This document shows positions 1 to 8,162 of a stretch of 64,000 bases of DNA, in pieces (position 1 is the stretch's first letter; every line of letters starts with the position of its first letter). A program made the translations under genes and the position numbers. The stretch is from Lentzea alba. Its GTDB lineage: Bacteria > Actinomycetota > Actinomycetes > Mycobacteriales > Pseudonocardiaceae. The notes under the pieces were generated by a model that saw only the letters and a program-made list of their open reading frames with translations, searched no databases and was not told where the DNA came from. The stretch is taken from NCBI RefSeq assembly GCF_011067745.1, contig NZ_JAAMPJ010000005.1, forward strand, positions 124,001-188,000, in the 5' to 3' direction.

Positions 1-384
1 GTGGCCAGGCCGGACGAGACGTTCATGCGGTGCGAACTCATCGCGCACCCGCCGCTGTTCGAGCCGCCCGCGGGCTATGCCGTCGAGGTGAGCCGGGGCC
101 CGGTCATCGGGGTACGGGTGGTGAAGGACGGCGAGGTAGCGGCGAGCGGGCTGATGGCAGTCGTCGGTGAAGACGCTGTCGCACACCGCATCGAGACCGC
201 GCAGGCGCATCGGCGGCGTGGGCTCGGCAGCGTGGTGATGAGTGTGCTGGTACGGGAAGCGATGAAGGACGGCGCTACGACCGGGCTGCTGTTCTCGTCC
301 ACCGAGGGAGTGCACCTGTACCGCAGGCTCGGCTGGGAGCGGATCTCCGACCTCGTGGTCGCGAAGAACCAGGTCGAGGTGTGA
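1..384 (+). CDS. GNAT-family N-acetyltransferase, probably 5'-truncated
   Basis: The visible 127 residues carry a GNAT acetyl-CoA-binding core: an HRIETAQAHRRRGLGSVVM segment (R/Q-x-x-G-x-G/A type loop) followed by a helix and a C-terminal SSTEGVHLYRRLGW motif, typical of the final strand and helix of the fold. Such enzymes transfer an acetyl group from acetyl-CoA to an amine; the substrate cannot be read from sequence. A GTG sits exactly at base 1, so this may be the true start, but the reading frame is open to the window edge and single-domain GNATs usually run 140-200 residues, so an N-terminal part is probably missing. A strong hairpin follows the stop. Confidence 0.8.
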   Translation: MARPDETFMRCELIAHPPLFEPPAGYAVEVSRGPVIGVRVVKDGEVAASGLMAVVGEDAVAHRIETAQAHRRRGLGSVVMSVLVREAMKDGATTGLLFSSTEGVHLYRRLGWERISDLVVAKNQVEV

Positions 385-386
385 GA

Positions 387-416
387 AAGGCCCCCGGCGC
401 GCACGCCGGGGGCCTT
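387..416. terminator. Bidirectional hairpin terminator
   Basis: A perfect 13-bp stem (387-399 with 404-416, loop CGCA) starts three bases after the acetyltransferase stop. It lies between two convergent genes and begins AA and ends TT, so it can serve both strands. Confidence 0.85.
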
Positions 417-427
417 CGAACAGCAAA

Positions 428-913
428 TCAGGAACGCGGCGCGTTGCCCGCCTGGTCGGTCAGCATGCGCAGGCCCGACACGAGGCCGCCCGCGAGGTCG
501 CCCTCCTTGAAGGACGCCACCATGCTCATCACCGCGAGCTTGGCCCCGCGGTCGGCGAGACGGCGGTGGGACTCCTCGCCTGTCACGATCTCGACCACGC
601 GCTCGCCCGGCGACACGGCCACGAGGACGTGGTGCGACGGACGCTCGGTCGAGGCGTGCAGCTCCTGTGCGCGCTCGTGAGCGTTCGTGCCGAGTTCGCC
701 CAGGTACACGCTGAAGTCGAGGCCCGTGGTGCGGCTGGACAGCGTCAGCGCCTCGTCCAGCTGCGCGAGCTGGGCCGGCGTGAACGGCAGTTCCGGCGCG
801 TGCGGCTCGTACATCTTCGCTGCGGAGACGCGGCCGCTGTTGGTCACAACAGAGCCGAGCGGCAGCGTCGACGGGTCGACGGCCTCGATCGCTTTACCAG
901 TTGCCACGGGCAC
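428..913 (-). CDS. DUF5130 (TPM-like) domain protein
   Basis: A 161-residue protein that I recognise as the actinobacterial DUF5130 family, related to the TPM fold. It has conserved blocks FSVYLGELGTNAHERAQELH near residues 68-87, then a beta-rich VLVAVSPGERVVEIVTGEE segment. There is no signal peptide or membrane span. The start overlaps the end of the upstream small membrane gene by 20 bp, so the two are probably cotranscribed and translationally coupled. Biochemical role is unknown. The gene ends at a shared bidirectional terminator. Confidence 0.8.
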   Translation of the reverse strand: MPVATGKAIEAVDPSTLPLGSVVTNSGRVSAAKMYEPHAPELPFTPAQLAQLDEALTLSSRTTGLDFSVYLGELGTNAHERAQELHASTERPSHHVLVAVSPGERVVEIVTGEESHRRLADRGAKLAVMSMVASFKEGDLAGGLVSGLRMLTDQAGNAPRS

Positions 914-1139
914 CTCCCTTGGCGGTCGAACCCGAGGCAGCGGGCTCGGCGGCGCCGTGGTGGTCCGCGCTCAACCCGGCCGGGTTCGCGCTCCACCACA
1001 CCGGGGCGTAGCCCCATTCCTGGCCGGGCCGGTACCGGGGAATCCGGGTGGCCTTTGGCCTCACCGTCAGCAGCGTGATCACGCCGTAAATCGCCAGCGG
1101 GATCAGCGCGAAGACGAGAACGGTCTCCACGATGGTCAC
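894..1139 (-). CDS. Small one-span membrane protein, CtaJ-like
   Basis: An 81-residue protein with a single N-terminal membrane span (about residues 4-25) and a short cytosolic tail carrying the conserved-looking YRPGQEWGYAPVWWSANP block. This architecture resembles the small protein annotated in actinobacteria as an accessory subunit of the aa3 cytochrome oxidase (CtaJ); I infer that from memory of the motif and there is no oxidase gene nearby. Its end overlaps DUF5130. A TACCGT hexamer at 1147-1152 lies 7 nt upstream of the GTG, consistent with a leaderless transcript. Confidence 0.6.
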   Translation of the reverse strand: MTIVETVLVFALIPLAIYGVITLLTVRPKATRIPRYRPGQEWGYAPVWWSANPAGLSADHHGAAEPAASGSTAKGGARGNW

Positions 1140-1666
1140 GGCGGGTACGGTAGCCGAACTCGGCCGCGCGCGAACGGCCGGGCCAGCAAGATCGCGGTCA
1201 ATCGCACGATCGAGCCGCTAGCAGAGCACCGGCCGCCGTGCACACGGCAAGGCCGGAAACCACCGGTTCGATGAGACCCAATACCTGGATGGCCTAGAGC
1301 GCCTGCACGGCCAAGCTGTGATTGCAACGGCAACTACCAGTGACCACAGGCCGGCCACGGGTTCGGGCGCGAACCACCACGGCATGCGCTCGCGACGGCG
1401 AACAACGGCGGCACGACGATGCGATCGCCGTTTCTACTATGACGCACGTCACGTTCCACCCGTTTGAACGCTACGGAACGTGTCCATACCGGCCAGTAAG
1501 GCCAATGAGTGCTCTCGTGCGGCGCAGCGGTTACACCCGGTCAGTCCTCACCCGGTCGGATGCGAACGGGTGCCGGTTTGGGGTCTTGTTCCCGGAACAC
1601 CCACCTCTTAGCTTTTCACCTATACGGGTCTTGCGCACCCGCCCCGAGCGTCTTGGAGGACACAAA
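1140..1666. other. 527-bp intergenic region upstream of the repeat-protein gene
   Basis: No convincing gene is present. The left end holds the -10-like TACCGT of the divergent small membrane gene. The right part holds two 9-bp direct copies of CACCCGGTC (1534-1542 and 1549-1557, period 15) and an inverted CGGGTG near 1567, then a candidate promoter and an untranslated leader. I recognise no known riboswitch. The leftward open frame around 1136-1333 has a random-looking composition and no ribosome-binding site. Confidence 0.5.
1586..1614 (+). promoter_or_regulatory. Candidate promoter of the DSVRIT-repeat gene
   Basis: TTGTTC (1586-1591), a 17-bp spacer and TAGCTT (1609-1614) match a sigma-70-type promoter moderately well. 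They would give a leader of about 45 nt ending in the GGAGG at 1655-1659. No start site has been seen; this is pattern-based only. Confidence 0.4.
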
Positions 1667-2155
1667 ATGTTCACGATGACCCGCCCCCAGGCCGTGACCT
1701 TCACTCTTCCGAGCTACAAGGACGATTCAGTGCGTATCACGGCCAGTGACTCCGTTCGCATCACGGCGAGCGACTCCGTTCGGATCACCGCGGCCGATTC
1801 GGTGCGCATCACCGCCGGAGACTCGGTGCGCATCACCATGTCGGACTCGGTCCGCATCACGGCGAGCGACTCGGTCAGGATCACCATGTCCGATTCCGTC
1901 CGAATCACGGCGCGTGAGGACTCCGTTCGGATCACCGCCGAGCAGGATTCCGTCAGGATCACCGCGCGTGAGGACTCGGTCCGCATCACGGCACACGACG
2001 ACTCGGTCCGCATCACGGCACACGACGACTCGGTCCGCATCACCGCTCAGGACGACTCGGTCCGCATCACGATGGACGACTCCGTGCGGATCACCGCGCA
2101 CGACGACAGCGTCCGCATCACGGCACGTCAGAACGACTTCTCCCTCGCGGCCTGA
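1667..2155 (+). CDS. DSVRIT tandem-repeat protein, unknown function
   Basis: The 162-residue product starts at the ATG preceded by GGAGG seven bases upstream. After a 19-residue leader (MFTMTRPQAV...YKD) it consists of sixteen copies of Asp-Ser-Val-Arg-Ile-Thr-Ala/Met. Units 1-7 repeat every 8 residues; most later units repeat every 9 with charged linkers (RE, EQ, HD, QD). It ends RQNDFSLAA. There is no signal peptide, cysteine or membrane span. Alternating polar and aliphatic residues suggest stacked short beta-strands (a solenoid) or a multi-core precursor peptide; neither is demonstrated. Arg is written with five codons and Ser, Val and Asp codons also vary while the residues stay fixed, so selection appears to act on the peptide. 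I recognise no family. The next gene is a convergent HNH nuclease. Confidence 0.85.
   Translation: MFTMTRPQAVTFTLPSYKDDSVRITASDSVRITASDSVRITAADSVRITAGDSVRITMSDSVRITASDSVRITMSDSVRITAREDSVRITAEQDSVRITAREDSVRITAHDDSVRITAHDDSVRITAQDDSVRITMDDSVRITAHDDSVRITARQNDFSLAA
1724..2128 (+). repeat. Coding tandem array, 16 units of 24 or 27 bp
   Basis: Sixteen imperfect units encode DSVRIT plus linkers. The period is 24 bp in the first seven units and mainly 27 bp afterwards, with one 24-bp unit (DSVRITMD). The ATC for Ile is constant while the other codons vary. The array keeps other frames open on both strands, which are shadows. Confidence 0.95.
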
Positions 2156-2167
2156 CCCACCAGCAGA

Positions 2168-2836
2168 TCAGGCCGCGGGTTCACCCAGGTACGGCAACCA
2201 CTGCGGATCAGCCTCGGCCACCCCGGCGAGCAACCGCCAGTGCGGACCCCGCGGCGCGGCAGGGACGACCCGCAGCCGCCAGCCCAGTTCGGACAGCAGC
2301 TTGTCCGCCTTGCGGTGATTGCACTTCGCACAGCAGGCGACGCAGTTGGTCCAGGTGTGAGGTCCGCCACGCGAACGCGGCACGACGTGGTCGATCGTCT
2401 CGGCCCGCCCGCCGCAGTAAGCGCAGCGATAACGGTCGCGGTGCATGAGCCCGGCACGGGTCATCGGCACGCGACCGCGATAGGGCACGCGAACATAGGT
2501 GCTCAGCCGGATCACGGACGGCACGAGCACCTCGGACTTCGACGAGTGCAGCACGAGCCCTGAAGCGTCCCCGTGCACGACTTCAGCCTTCCCGCACACC
2601 ACCAGGACGACCGCCCGGCGCAGTGACAACGCCGTGAGCGGCTCGAACGTGGCGTTCAGCAGCAGGACCTTGCGTCTTCCCCAGGGGAACACCGCCGGCG
2701 TCGGACCGGAACCTCCCCCGTCTCGATCCGCATCCGGCACCGCCCGCAACTCGGGCTGATTTCGGCATGGGGGGACCGTCGGCGCCGTCTCGCCCGAGAG
2801 CGAGCCGCCGATAGGGGTCGGTTGTCGGTCTGGCAC
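2168..2836 (-). CDS. HNH endonuclease
   Basis: A stand-alone HNH nuclease of the actinobacterial type. The core begins VLLLNATFEPL (about residue 57), and the C-terminal zinc-binding HNH module reads CAYCGG...TIDHVVPRSRGG...NCVACCAKCNHRKADK, with paired CxxC-type cysteines and the DH-N-H catalytic set. It should cut DNA using a single metal ion; target is unknown. The first ~50 residues are low in conservation, so the true start may lie downstream of the GTG at 2836. It converges on the repeat-protein gene with only 12 bp between stops, and the downstream neighbour is divergent, so it is monocistronic. Confidence 0.8.
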   Translation of the reverse strand: MPDRQPTPIGGSLSGETAPTVPPCRNQPELRAVPDADRDGGGSGPTPAVFPWGRRKVLLLNATFEPLTALSLRRAVVLVVCGKAEVVHGDASGLVLHSSKSEVLVPSVIRLSTYVRVPYRGRVPMTRAGLMHRDRYRCAYCGGRAETIDHVVPRSRGGPHTWTNCVACCAKCNHRKADKLLSELGWRLRVVPAAPRGPHWRLLAGVAEADPQWLPYLGEPAA

Positions 2837-2887
2837 GCGACCACCTCCACCGGTTCAGCCATAGGAGACCACACTTACCAGGAAAAA

Positions 2888-2912
2888 ATCACGTGTGATA
2901 AGTGACGCGTCA
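2888..2912. promoter_or_regulatory. Two short palindromes in a divergent intergenic region
   Basis: ATCACGTGTGAT (2888-2899, arms ATCAC/GTGAT) is followed by the perfect palindrome TGACGCGTCA (2903-2912). They lie between the divergent HNH and prolyl oligopeptidase genes and could bind a dimeric regulator. The binding protein is unknown. Confidence 0.3.
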
Positions 2913-2987
2913 TGGATGTGTGATCAAACCCGAGGTGAACGCGCTCCCTATCGGGGATGGTTTTCATCGCCCGCTACGCTTGACAAG

Positions 2988-5084
2988 GTGACAGAGGTTC
3001 CTTCCACTCCACTGCCTGCGACGATCACCTACCCGATCGCCGAACGGCTAAACCTCACCGAGCAGATTCACGGCCGCGACATCGCGGATCCGTATCGCTG
3101 GCTCGAGGACACGGCGGACCCCCGCACCGAGGCGTGGTCGCAGGCGCAGGACGTGCTCGCCCGCTCCTGGCTCGACGCCGTACCGGGCCGCGAACGCCTC
3201 GGCACCAGGCTGAAGGAGCTGATGCGCACGGGTTCGGTGTCCACCCCGACCTGGCGCGCCGGCAGGGCCTTCTTCACCCGCCGCGGTCCCGAGCAGGACC
3301 ATCCCGTGGTCATGGTGCGGGAGACCGACGGCACCGAACGCGCGCTGCTCGACGTGAGCGCCCTCGACCCGTCCGGCCGGACCACTCTGGACAGCTGGTC
3401 CCCCAGCCTCGAAGGCACGCGCCTGGCGTACCAGGTGTCGGTCGGCGGCAACGAGCACTCGTTGCTGCACGTCATCGACGTCGAGACGGGCGAGCTCATC
3501 GAGGGCCCGATCGACCGGTGCCGCTACTCCGCGATCGGCTGGCTGCCGGGCGGTGAGGAGTTCTTCTACGTCCGCCAGCTCGACCCGGCGTTGCTGCCCG
3601 ACGACGAGAAGCTGTTCCACCGCCGTGTGTGGCGCCACCGCGTCGGCACCGACCCGGCCACGGACCTCGAGGTGCACGGCGACGGCCAGGCGCACACCTT
3701 CTACTACTCGCTCACCCTCTCGCAGGACGGCCGCTGGCTGATCGTGAGTGGTGCGCCCAGCACGATGAAGCACGACTCGGTGTGGATCGCGGACCTGCAC
3801 GGTGACGCCGCCCTCAAGCCCGTGATCCTGACCGAGGCGGGTGCGCAGTGCTCGGCGTTCGTCGCCCGTGACGGCAGGCTCTACCTGCACACCAACCACG
3901 GCGCTCCCCGGCAGCGCCTCTGCGTCGCCGACCCGGCGAACCCCACCGAGTGGACCGAGCTCATCGGCGAGGAGCCGGACTCGGTGCTCGACGGCGTCCG
4001 CTGGATGAACGGCGACCTGGTCGTCCTGCGCACCAGGCACGCGGTGTCCGAACTGCACCTGCACGACGCCGTGACGGGCGCGCACAAGCAGGCGATTCCG
4101 CTGCCCGGCACGGGTTCGTTGCACGGCATGTCGGTTGTGGACGCTCTCACCGACCACGACCAGGACACGTTGTGGTTCGGGTGGACTGACTTCGTGACGC
4201 CGCAGTCGGTGTTCCGCTTCTCCAAGTCCACCGGCGAGACCGTGCTGCACGAGGCCGCGCCCGGCCGCGTCGAACTGCCCGCGGTGACGACGCAGCAGAT
4301 CGCGTACACGTCCAAGGACGGCACGACGGTCCGGATGTTCGTCGTGAGCGGCGAACAGCAGCCCGACCTGCCCCGTCCCGCGCTGCTCACCGGCTACGGC
4401 GGTTTCGCGATCGGCCGCGGTCCCGGCTACAGCGCGACCACGCTGGCCTGGGTGGAAGCGGGCGGCGTGTGGGTGCACGTGTCGTTGCGCGGTGGCGACG
4501 AGGAAGGCGAGGACTGGCACGTCGCCGGCATGCGCGAGAACAAGCAGAACGTGTTCGACGACTTCCACGCCGCCGCGGAGCGTCTGGTGCGCGACGGGTG
4601 GACCACGCCGCAGCAGTTGTCGATCATGGGCGGCTCGAACGGCGGTCTGCTCGTCGGGGCCGCCCTCACCCAACGCCCCGAGCTCTACGCGGCGGTGGTG
4701 TGCTCAGCGCCACTGCTCGACATGGTGCGCTACGAGAAGTTCCTGCTCGGACGGTTGTGGGCCGATGAGTACGGCAGCGCAAGCGTTTCCGAGGAGCTGG
4801 GCTGGCTGCTTTCCTACTCTCCTTATCACCAAGTGGTAACGGACGTTGAGTACCCTTCTGTCTTGTTCACGGTGTTCGAGTCGGATTCTCGTGTGGACCC
4901 CAACCACGCCAGGAAGATGTGCGCGGCACTGCAGCACGCTTCGTCAAGTGATCCGACCAAGCACCCGGTGCTGATCCGCCGCGAGACCGAGGTCGGTCAC
5001 GCGGGACGGTCGGTCAGCCGGACGGTCGCTCTCGCCGTGGACCAGCTGACGTTTCTCGCGAATGCCACCGGCATGGAGTTGTAG
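2988..5084 (+). CDS. Prolyl oligopeptidase (S9A) family serine peptidase
   Basis: About 698 residues, matching the usual length of cytosolic prolyl oligopeptidases that cut short peptides after proline. An N-terminal YPIAERLNLTEQIHGRDIADPYRWLED block starts the fold, a seven-blade propeller covers roughly residues 70-420, and the C-terminal alpha/beta-hydrolase holds the triad Ser550 (GGSNGG), Asp637 (RVDPNH) and His671 (VGHAG). No signal peptide is seen. I chose the GTG at 2988 because TACGCT ends 7 nt before it, consistent with a leaderless transcript, and the family conservation begins right after it; the open frame extends 93 bp further upstream. Confidence 0.92.
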   Translation: MTEVPSTPLPATITYPIAERLNLTEQIHGRDIADPYRWLEDTADPRTEAWSQAQDVLARSWLDAVPGRERLGTRLKELMRTGSVSTPTWRAGRAFFTRRGPEQDHPVVMVRETDGTERALLDVSALDPSGRTTLDSWSPSLEGTRLAYQVSVGGNEHSLLHVIDVETGELIEGPIDRCRYSAIGWLPGGEEFFYVRQLDPALLPDDEKLFHRRVWRHRVGTDPATDLEVHGDGQAHTFYYSLTLSQDGRWLIVSGAPSTMKHDSVWIADLHGDAALKPVILTEAGAQCSAFVARDGRLYLHTNHGAPRQRLCVADPANPTEWTELIGEEPDSVLDGVRWMNGDLVVLRTRHAVSELHLHDAVTGAHKQAIPLPGTGSLHGMSVVDALTDHDQDTLWFGWTDFVTPQSVFRFSKSTGETVLHEAAPGRVELPAVTTQQIAYTSKDGTTVRMFVVSGEQQPDLPRPALLTGYGGFAIGRGPGYSATTLAWVEAGGVWVHVSLRGGDEEGEDWHVAGMRENKQNVFDDFHAAAERLVRDGWTTPQQLSIMGGSNGGLLVGAALTQRPELYAAVVCSAPLLDMVRYEKFLLGRLWADEYGSASVSEELGWLLSYSPYHQVVTDVEYPSVLFTVFESDSRVDPNHARKMCAALQHASSSDPTKHPVLIRRETEVGHAGRSVSRTVALAVDQLTFLANATGMEL

Positions 5085-5098
5085 GAGGGCACGACCAC

Positions 5099-6010
5099 GT
5101 GCTGAGGACGAGTCCCGTGGACGACGTCTCGAACAAGGCCGCGGAAGCGGTCGACTTCGTGGACAGGTACGGCCCCACGATCCTCGCGGGCGCGATCAAG
5201 ATCGTCGTGGTCCTGATCGCCGCCTTCGTGCTGAGAGCCGTGCTCCGCAAGATCATCGACCGGATCACCATCCCCGGCAAGGAAGGCAAGAAGCCGGGGC
5301 TGCTCAAGCCGTTGCGCGAACGCGCGCCCCAGGCGCTCGGGAACCTCGTCTCCGAACGCCGGGAGCAGCGCGCCCGCACGATCGGCTCGGTGCTGAAGTC
5401 CATCGTCACGATCCTGATCTTCGGAATCGCGTTCCTGGAGATCATGATCGTGATCGGGCTGGACATCACGCCCGTGCTGACCTCGGCGGGCATCCTGGGC
5501 GTCGCGATCGGTTTCGGCGCCCAGAACCTGGTCAAGGACTTCCTGTCCGGCATGTTCATGCTGCTCGAGGACCAGTACGGCGTCGGTGACGTCGTCGACC
5601 TCGGCCCGTCGATCACCGGCACCGTCGAGGCGGTCGCGCTGCGCACCACCACGATCCGCGACACGGGTGGCACCGTCTGGTACGTCCGCAACGGCGAGAT
5701 CCTGCGCGTCGGCAACTCGTCGCAGGGCTTCGCGGTCGCGGTCGTCGACCTGCCGCTGAGCTACGGCGCCAACCTCGCCGAGGCGACCAAGGTGCTGGAG
5801 CGCCGGGTCGCCGACGTGGCCGAGAAGGAACCGCTCAAGACGGACATCACGGCCAAGCCCGAGGTGCTCGGCGTCGAGAAGTTCACGCCGGAGGGCATCA
5901 CCCTGCGGGTCACCGTGAAGACCCGCCCCGGCCGGCAGTGGGCGGTCCAGCGCAACCTGCGCGCGCAGCTGATGCCGGCGCTGGAAGAAGCGGGCTTCAC
6001 GGCCAAGTGA
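5099..6010 (+). CDS. MscS-family mechanosensitive ion channel
   Basis: A 303-residue small-conductance mechanosensitive channel. Membrane spans lie near residues 27-50 and 98-121, followed by the pore-lining helix and hinge ([23 protein letters not shown], about 129-151) and the conserved beta-domain entry [12 protein letters not shown]. The remaining cytosolic vestibule is complete. Such channels release osmolytes on hypo-osmotic shock. The GTG start has AGGAGGG 9 nt upstream and only 14 bp separate it from the peptidase stop, so readthrough from that gene is likely. Confidence 0.9.
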   Translation: MLRTSPVDDVSNKAAEAVDFVDRYGPTILAGAIKIVVVLIAAFVLRAVLRKIIDRITIPGKEGKKPGLLKPLRERAPQALGNLVSERREQRARTIGSVLKSIVTILIFGIAFLEIMIVIGLDITPVLTSAGILGVAIGFGAQNLVKDFLSGMFMLLEDQYGVGDVVDLGPSITGTVEAVALRTTTIRDTGGTVWYVRNGEILRVGNSSQGFAVAVVDLPLSYGANLAEATKVLERRVADVAEKEPLKTDITAKPEVLGVEKFTPEGITLRVTVKTRPGRQWAVQRNLRAQLMPALEEAGFTAK

Positions 6011-6128
6011 GTTAGAACACCCATTCGAGACGGTGATCACCCGGCGTCCTGCCAGTTCACACCCCTATGGCGAAACCAACAGCCGGGGCGGCCTGCGCGC
6101 GGTGGCTCGCGTGAGTCAGGATGGTTGG

Positions 6129-6512
6129 GTGGGAAACCCCGTGAGCTTCTTCGAACAGGTCGGTGGCGAGGAGACGTTCCGCCGTATCGTCGCGCGCTTC
6201 TACAAAGAGGTGAAGGCCGACGACGTCCTCCTGCCGCTGTACCCGGAAGAGGACCTCGGACCTGCGGAGGAGCGGCTGCGGCTGTTCCTCATGCAGTACT
6301 GGGGCGGCCCGCACACCTACTCGGAGAACCGGGGTCACCCGAGGCTGCGAATGCGTCACGTGCCGTTCTCGATCGGCCCGATCGAACGCGACGCGTGGCT
6401 GCGCTGCATGCGGATCGCCGTCGACGAGGCAGGCCTCGACGAGGCCCACCGCAAGCAGCTCTGGGACTACCTGGAGATGGCCGCGAACAGTCTGATGAAC
6501 AGCTGGTCCTGA
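6129..6512 (+). CDS. glbO: Group II truncated haemoglobin (trHbO)
   Basis: A 127-residue globin very close in pattern to mycobacterial GlbO. Visible haem-pocket residues are Tyr25 (B10), Tyr38 (CD1, in PLYPEEDL), proximal His77 (RMRHVPF) and Trp90 (G8, in ERDAWLRCM). The family binds oxygen tightly and is linked to oxygen/NO or peroxide chemistry at the membrane. GTG codons at 6129 and 6141 both give good N-termini before [12 protein letters not shown] took the first. A further in-frame GTG at 6111 is less likely. Confidence 0.92.
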   Translation: MGNPVSFFEQVGGEETFRRIVARFYKEVKADDVLLPLYPEEDLGPAEERLRLFLMQYWGGPHTYSENRGHPRLRMRHVPFSIGPIERDAWLRCMRIAVDEAGLDEAHRKQLWDYLEMAANSLMNSWS

Positions 6513-6569
6513 GCGCCCATCACCCGATCGGGTCCTTTCGCAGCGAGACGAATGGCAGGATGACCCCCC

Positions 6570-8162
6570 GTGCGACGTTCCTCCGACCTCAGCCCCGAGA
6601 TCGCCGAAGAGTCCGTCTGGTGGCGTGACGCCGTCTTCTACCAGGTGTACGTGCGCTCCTTCGCCGACTCGAACGGCGACGGCGTCGGCGACCTCGACGG
6701 CATCAGGTCCCGCCTCGGCTACCTGGAACTGCTCGGTGTCGACGCCCTCTGGCTCACCCCGTTCTACCGCTCGCCGATGGCCGACCACGGCTACGACGTC
6801 GCCGACCCGCGCGACGTGGACCCGCTGTTCGGCGACCTGGCCGCGTTCGACCGGCTGGTGGCGGACGCGCACGAGCACAACATCCGCGTGACGGTCGACC
6901 TGGTCCCGAACCACACGAGCGACCTGCACGAGTGGTTCCAGGAGGCGCTGCAGGCCGGTCCGGGCAGCATGGAGCGGTCGCGCTACATCTTCCGCGAGGG
7001 CCGCGGTTTCGACGGCTCGCAGCCGCCGAACAACTGGGTGTCCGTCTTCGGCGGTCCTGCCTGGACCCGCGTGCCCGACGGCCAGTGGTACCTGCACCTG
7101 TTCGCGCCGGAGCAGCCCGACCTGAACTGGGACCACCCTGAGGTCCGCGCCGACCTGGAACAGACGCTGCGGTTCTGGCTGGACCGCGGTGTCGACGGGT
7201 TCCGCATCGACGTGGCGCACGGCATGGCGAAGCCGGAAGGCCTGCCGGACATGGAGATCCGCACGCAGGTTCCGGGCGTGCTGTCCGACGACGTGCACGA
7301 CCCGCGGTTCGACAACGACGGCGTGCACGAGATCCACCGCATGATCCGCAAGGTCATGGACGGCTACCCCGGCACCATGGCCGTCGGCGAGATCTGGGTG
7401 AAGGACGACGAGCGCTTCGCCGCCTACGTCCGTCCCGACGAGCTGCACCTGGGCTTCAACTTCCGGCTGGTCGAGGCCGACTTCGACGCCGACGCCGTCC
7501 GTTCGGCGATCGAACACTCGCTGGCCGCGGTGTCGTTGACCGGCACGCCCGCCGCGTGGACGTTGTCCAACCACGACGTGGTGCGCCACGTGACGCGGTA
7601 CGGCGGCGGCGCTCTGGGCGAGCAGCGGGCCCGCGCGATGACGCTGGTCGAGCTGGCGCTGCCGGGCGTGATCTACCTCTACAACGGCGAAGAGCTCGGC
7701 CTGCCGAACGTGGAACTGCCCGACTGGGCGCTGCAGGACCCGACCTGGGAGCGCTCGGGCCACACCGAGCGCGGCCGGGACGGCTGCCGCGTGCCGATCC
7801 CGTGGGAGGGCGCCACCCCGCCGTTCGGGTTCTCCACGGCCGTCAACACCTGGCTGCCGCAGCCGAACGAGTGGGACCACCTCACCGCCGAGGCGCAGCT
7901 GGAGGACCCGGGCTCGATGCTCTCGCTGTACCGCGAGGCGCTGGAGCACCGGAAGTCCCACGCGGGCTTCTCCGGCGAGGAGCTGGAGTGGTACGGCGCC
8001 CCGGCGGGATGCTTCGCGTTCCGACGCAAGGGCGGCGGGCTGATCTGCGCGCTGAACACGTCCGGTGCGTCCGTGCCGCTGCCGCCCGGCCAGGTGCTGC
8101 TGTCGTCCGGGCCGATGGACGGCGACCAGCTTCCGCCGGACACCGCGGTCTGGCTCGCCTAA
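6570..8162 (+). CDS. GH13 alpha-glucosidase / oligo-1,6-glucosidase type
   Basis: A 530-residue GH13 enzyme that starts WWRDAVFYQVYVRSFADSN, the typical alpha-glucosidase entry. The (beta/alpha)8 barrel has nucleophile Asp214 (GFRIDVAHG), acid/base Glu274 (VGEIWV) and Asp336 (LSNHDVV), with substrate His in VDLVPNHTS. A small C-terminal beta domain ends the protein. No signal peptide is seen, so it probably hydrolyses imported malto-, isomalto-oligosaccharides or trehalose-like sugars in the cytosol; specificity is not decided by these motifs. Its stop overlaps the convergent LtrA gene by 4 bp. Confidence 0.9.
   Translation: MRRSSDLSPEIAEESVWWRDAVFYQVYVRSFADSNGDGVGDLDGIRSRLGYLELLGVDALWLTPFYRSPMADHGYDVADPRDVDPLFGDLAAFDRLVADAHEHNIRVTVDLVPNHTSDLHEWFQEALQAGPGSMERSRYIFREGRGFDGSQPPNNWVSVFGGPAWTRVPDGQWYLHLFAPEQPDLNWDHPEVRADLEQTLRFWLDRGVDGFRIDVAHGMAKPEGLPDMEIRTQVPGVLSDDVHDPRFDNDGVHEIHRMIRKVMDGYPGTMAVGEIWVKDDERFAAYVRPDELHLGFNFRLVEADFDADAVRSAIEHSLAAVSLTGTPAAWTLSNHDVVRHVTRYGGGALGEQRARAMTLVELALPGVIYLYNGEELGLPNVELPDWALQDPTWERSGHTERGRDGCRVPIPWEGATPPFGFSTAVNTWLPQPNEWDHLTAEAQLEDPGSMLSLYREALEHRKSHAGFSGEELEWYGAPAGCFAFRRKGGGLICALNTSGASVPLPPGQVLLSSGPMDGDQLPPDTAVWLA

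Noticed and set aside
1714-2101. Long open frames on the minus strand across the DSVRIT array
   Set aside because: They are periodic shadows of the repeat; no ribosome site, and third-position variation fits the plus-strand frame.
1724-2128. CRISPR-like array of 24-27 bp repeats
   Set aside because: There are no constant repeats with unique spacers; the units encode one continuous peptide and vary at synonymous sites.
2988-5084. Start at the first possible codon, 2895
   Set aside because: The extra 31 residues lack family similarity and lie across intergenic palindromes and a -10-like box.
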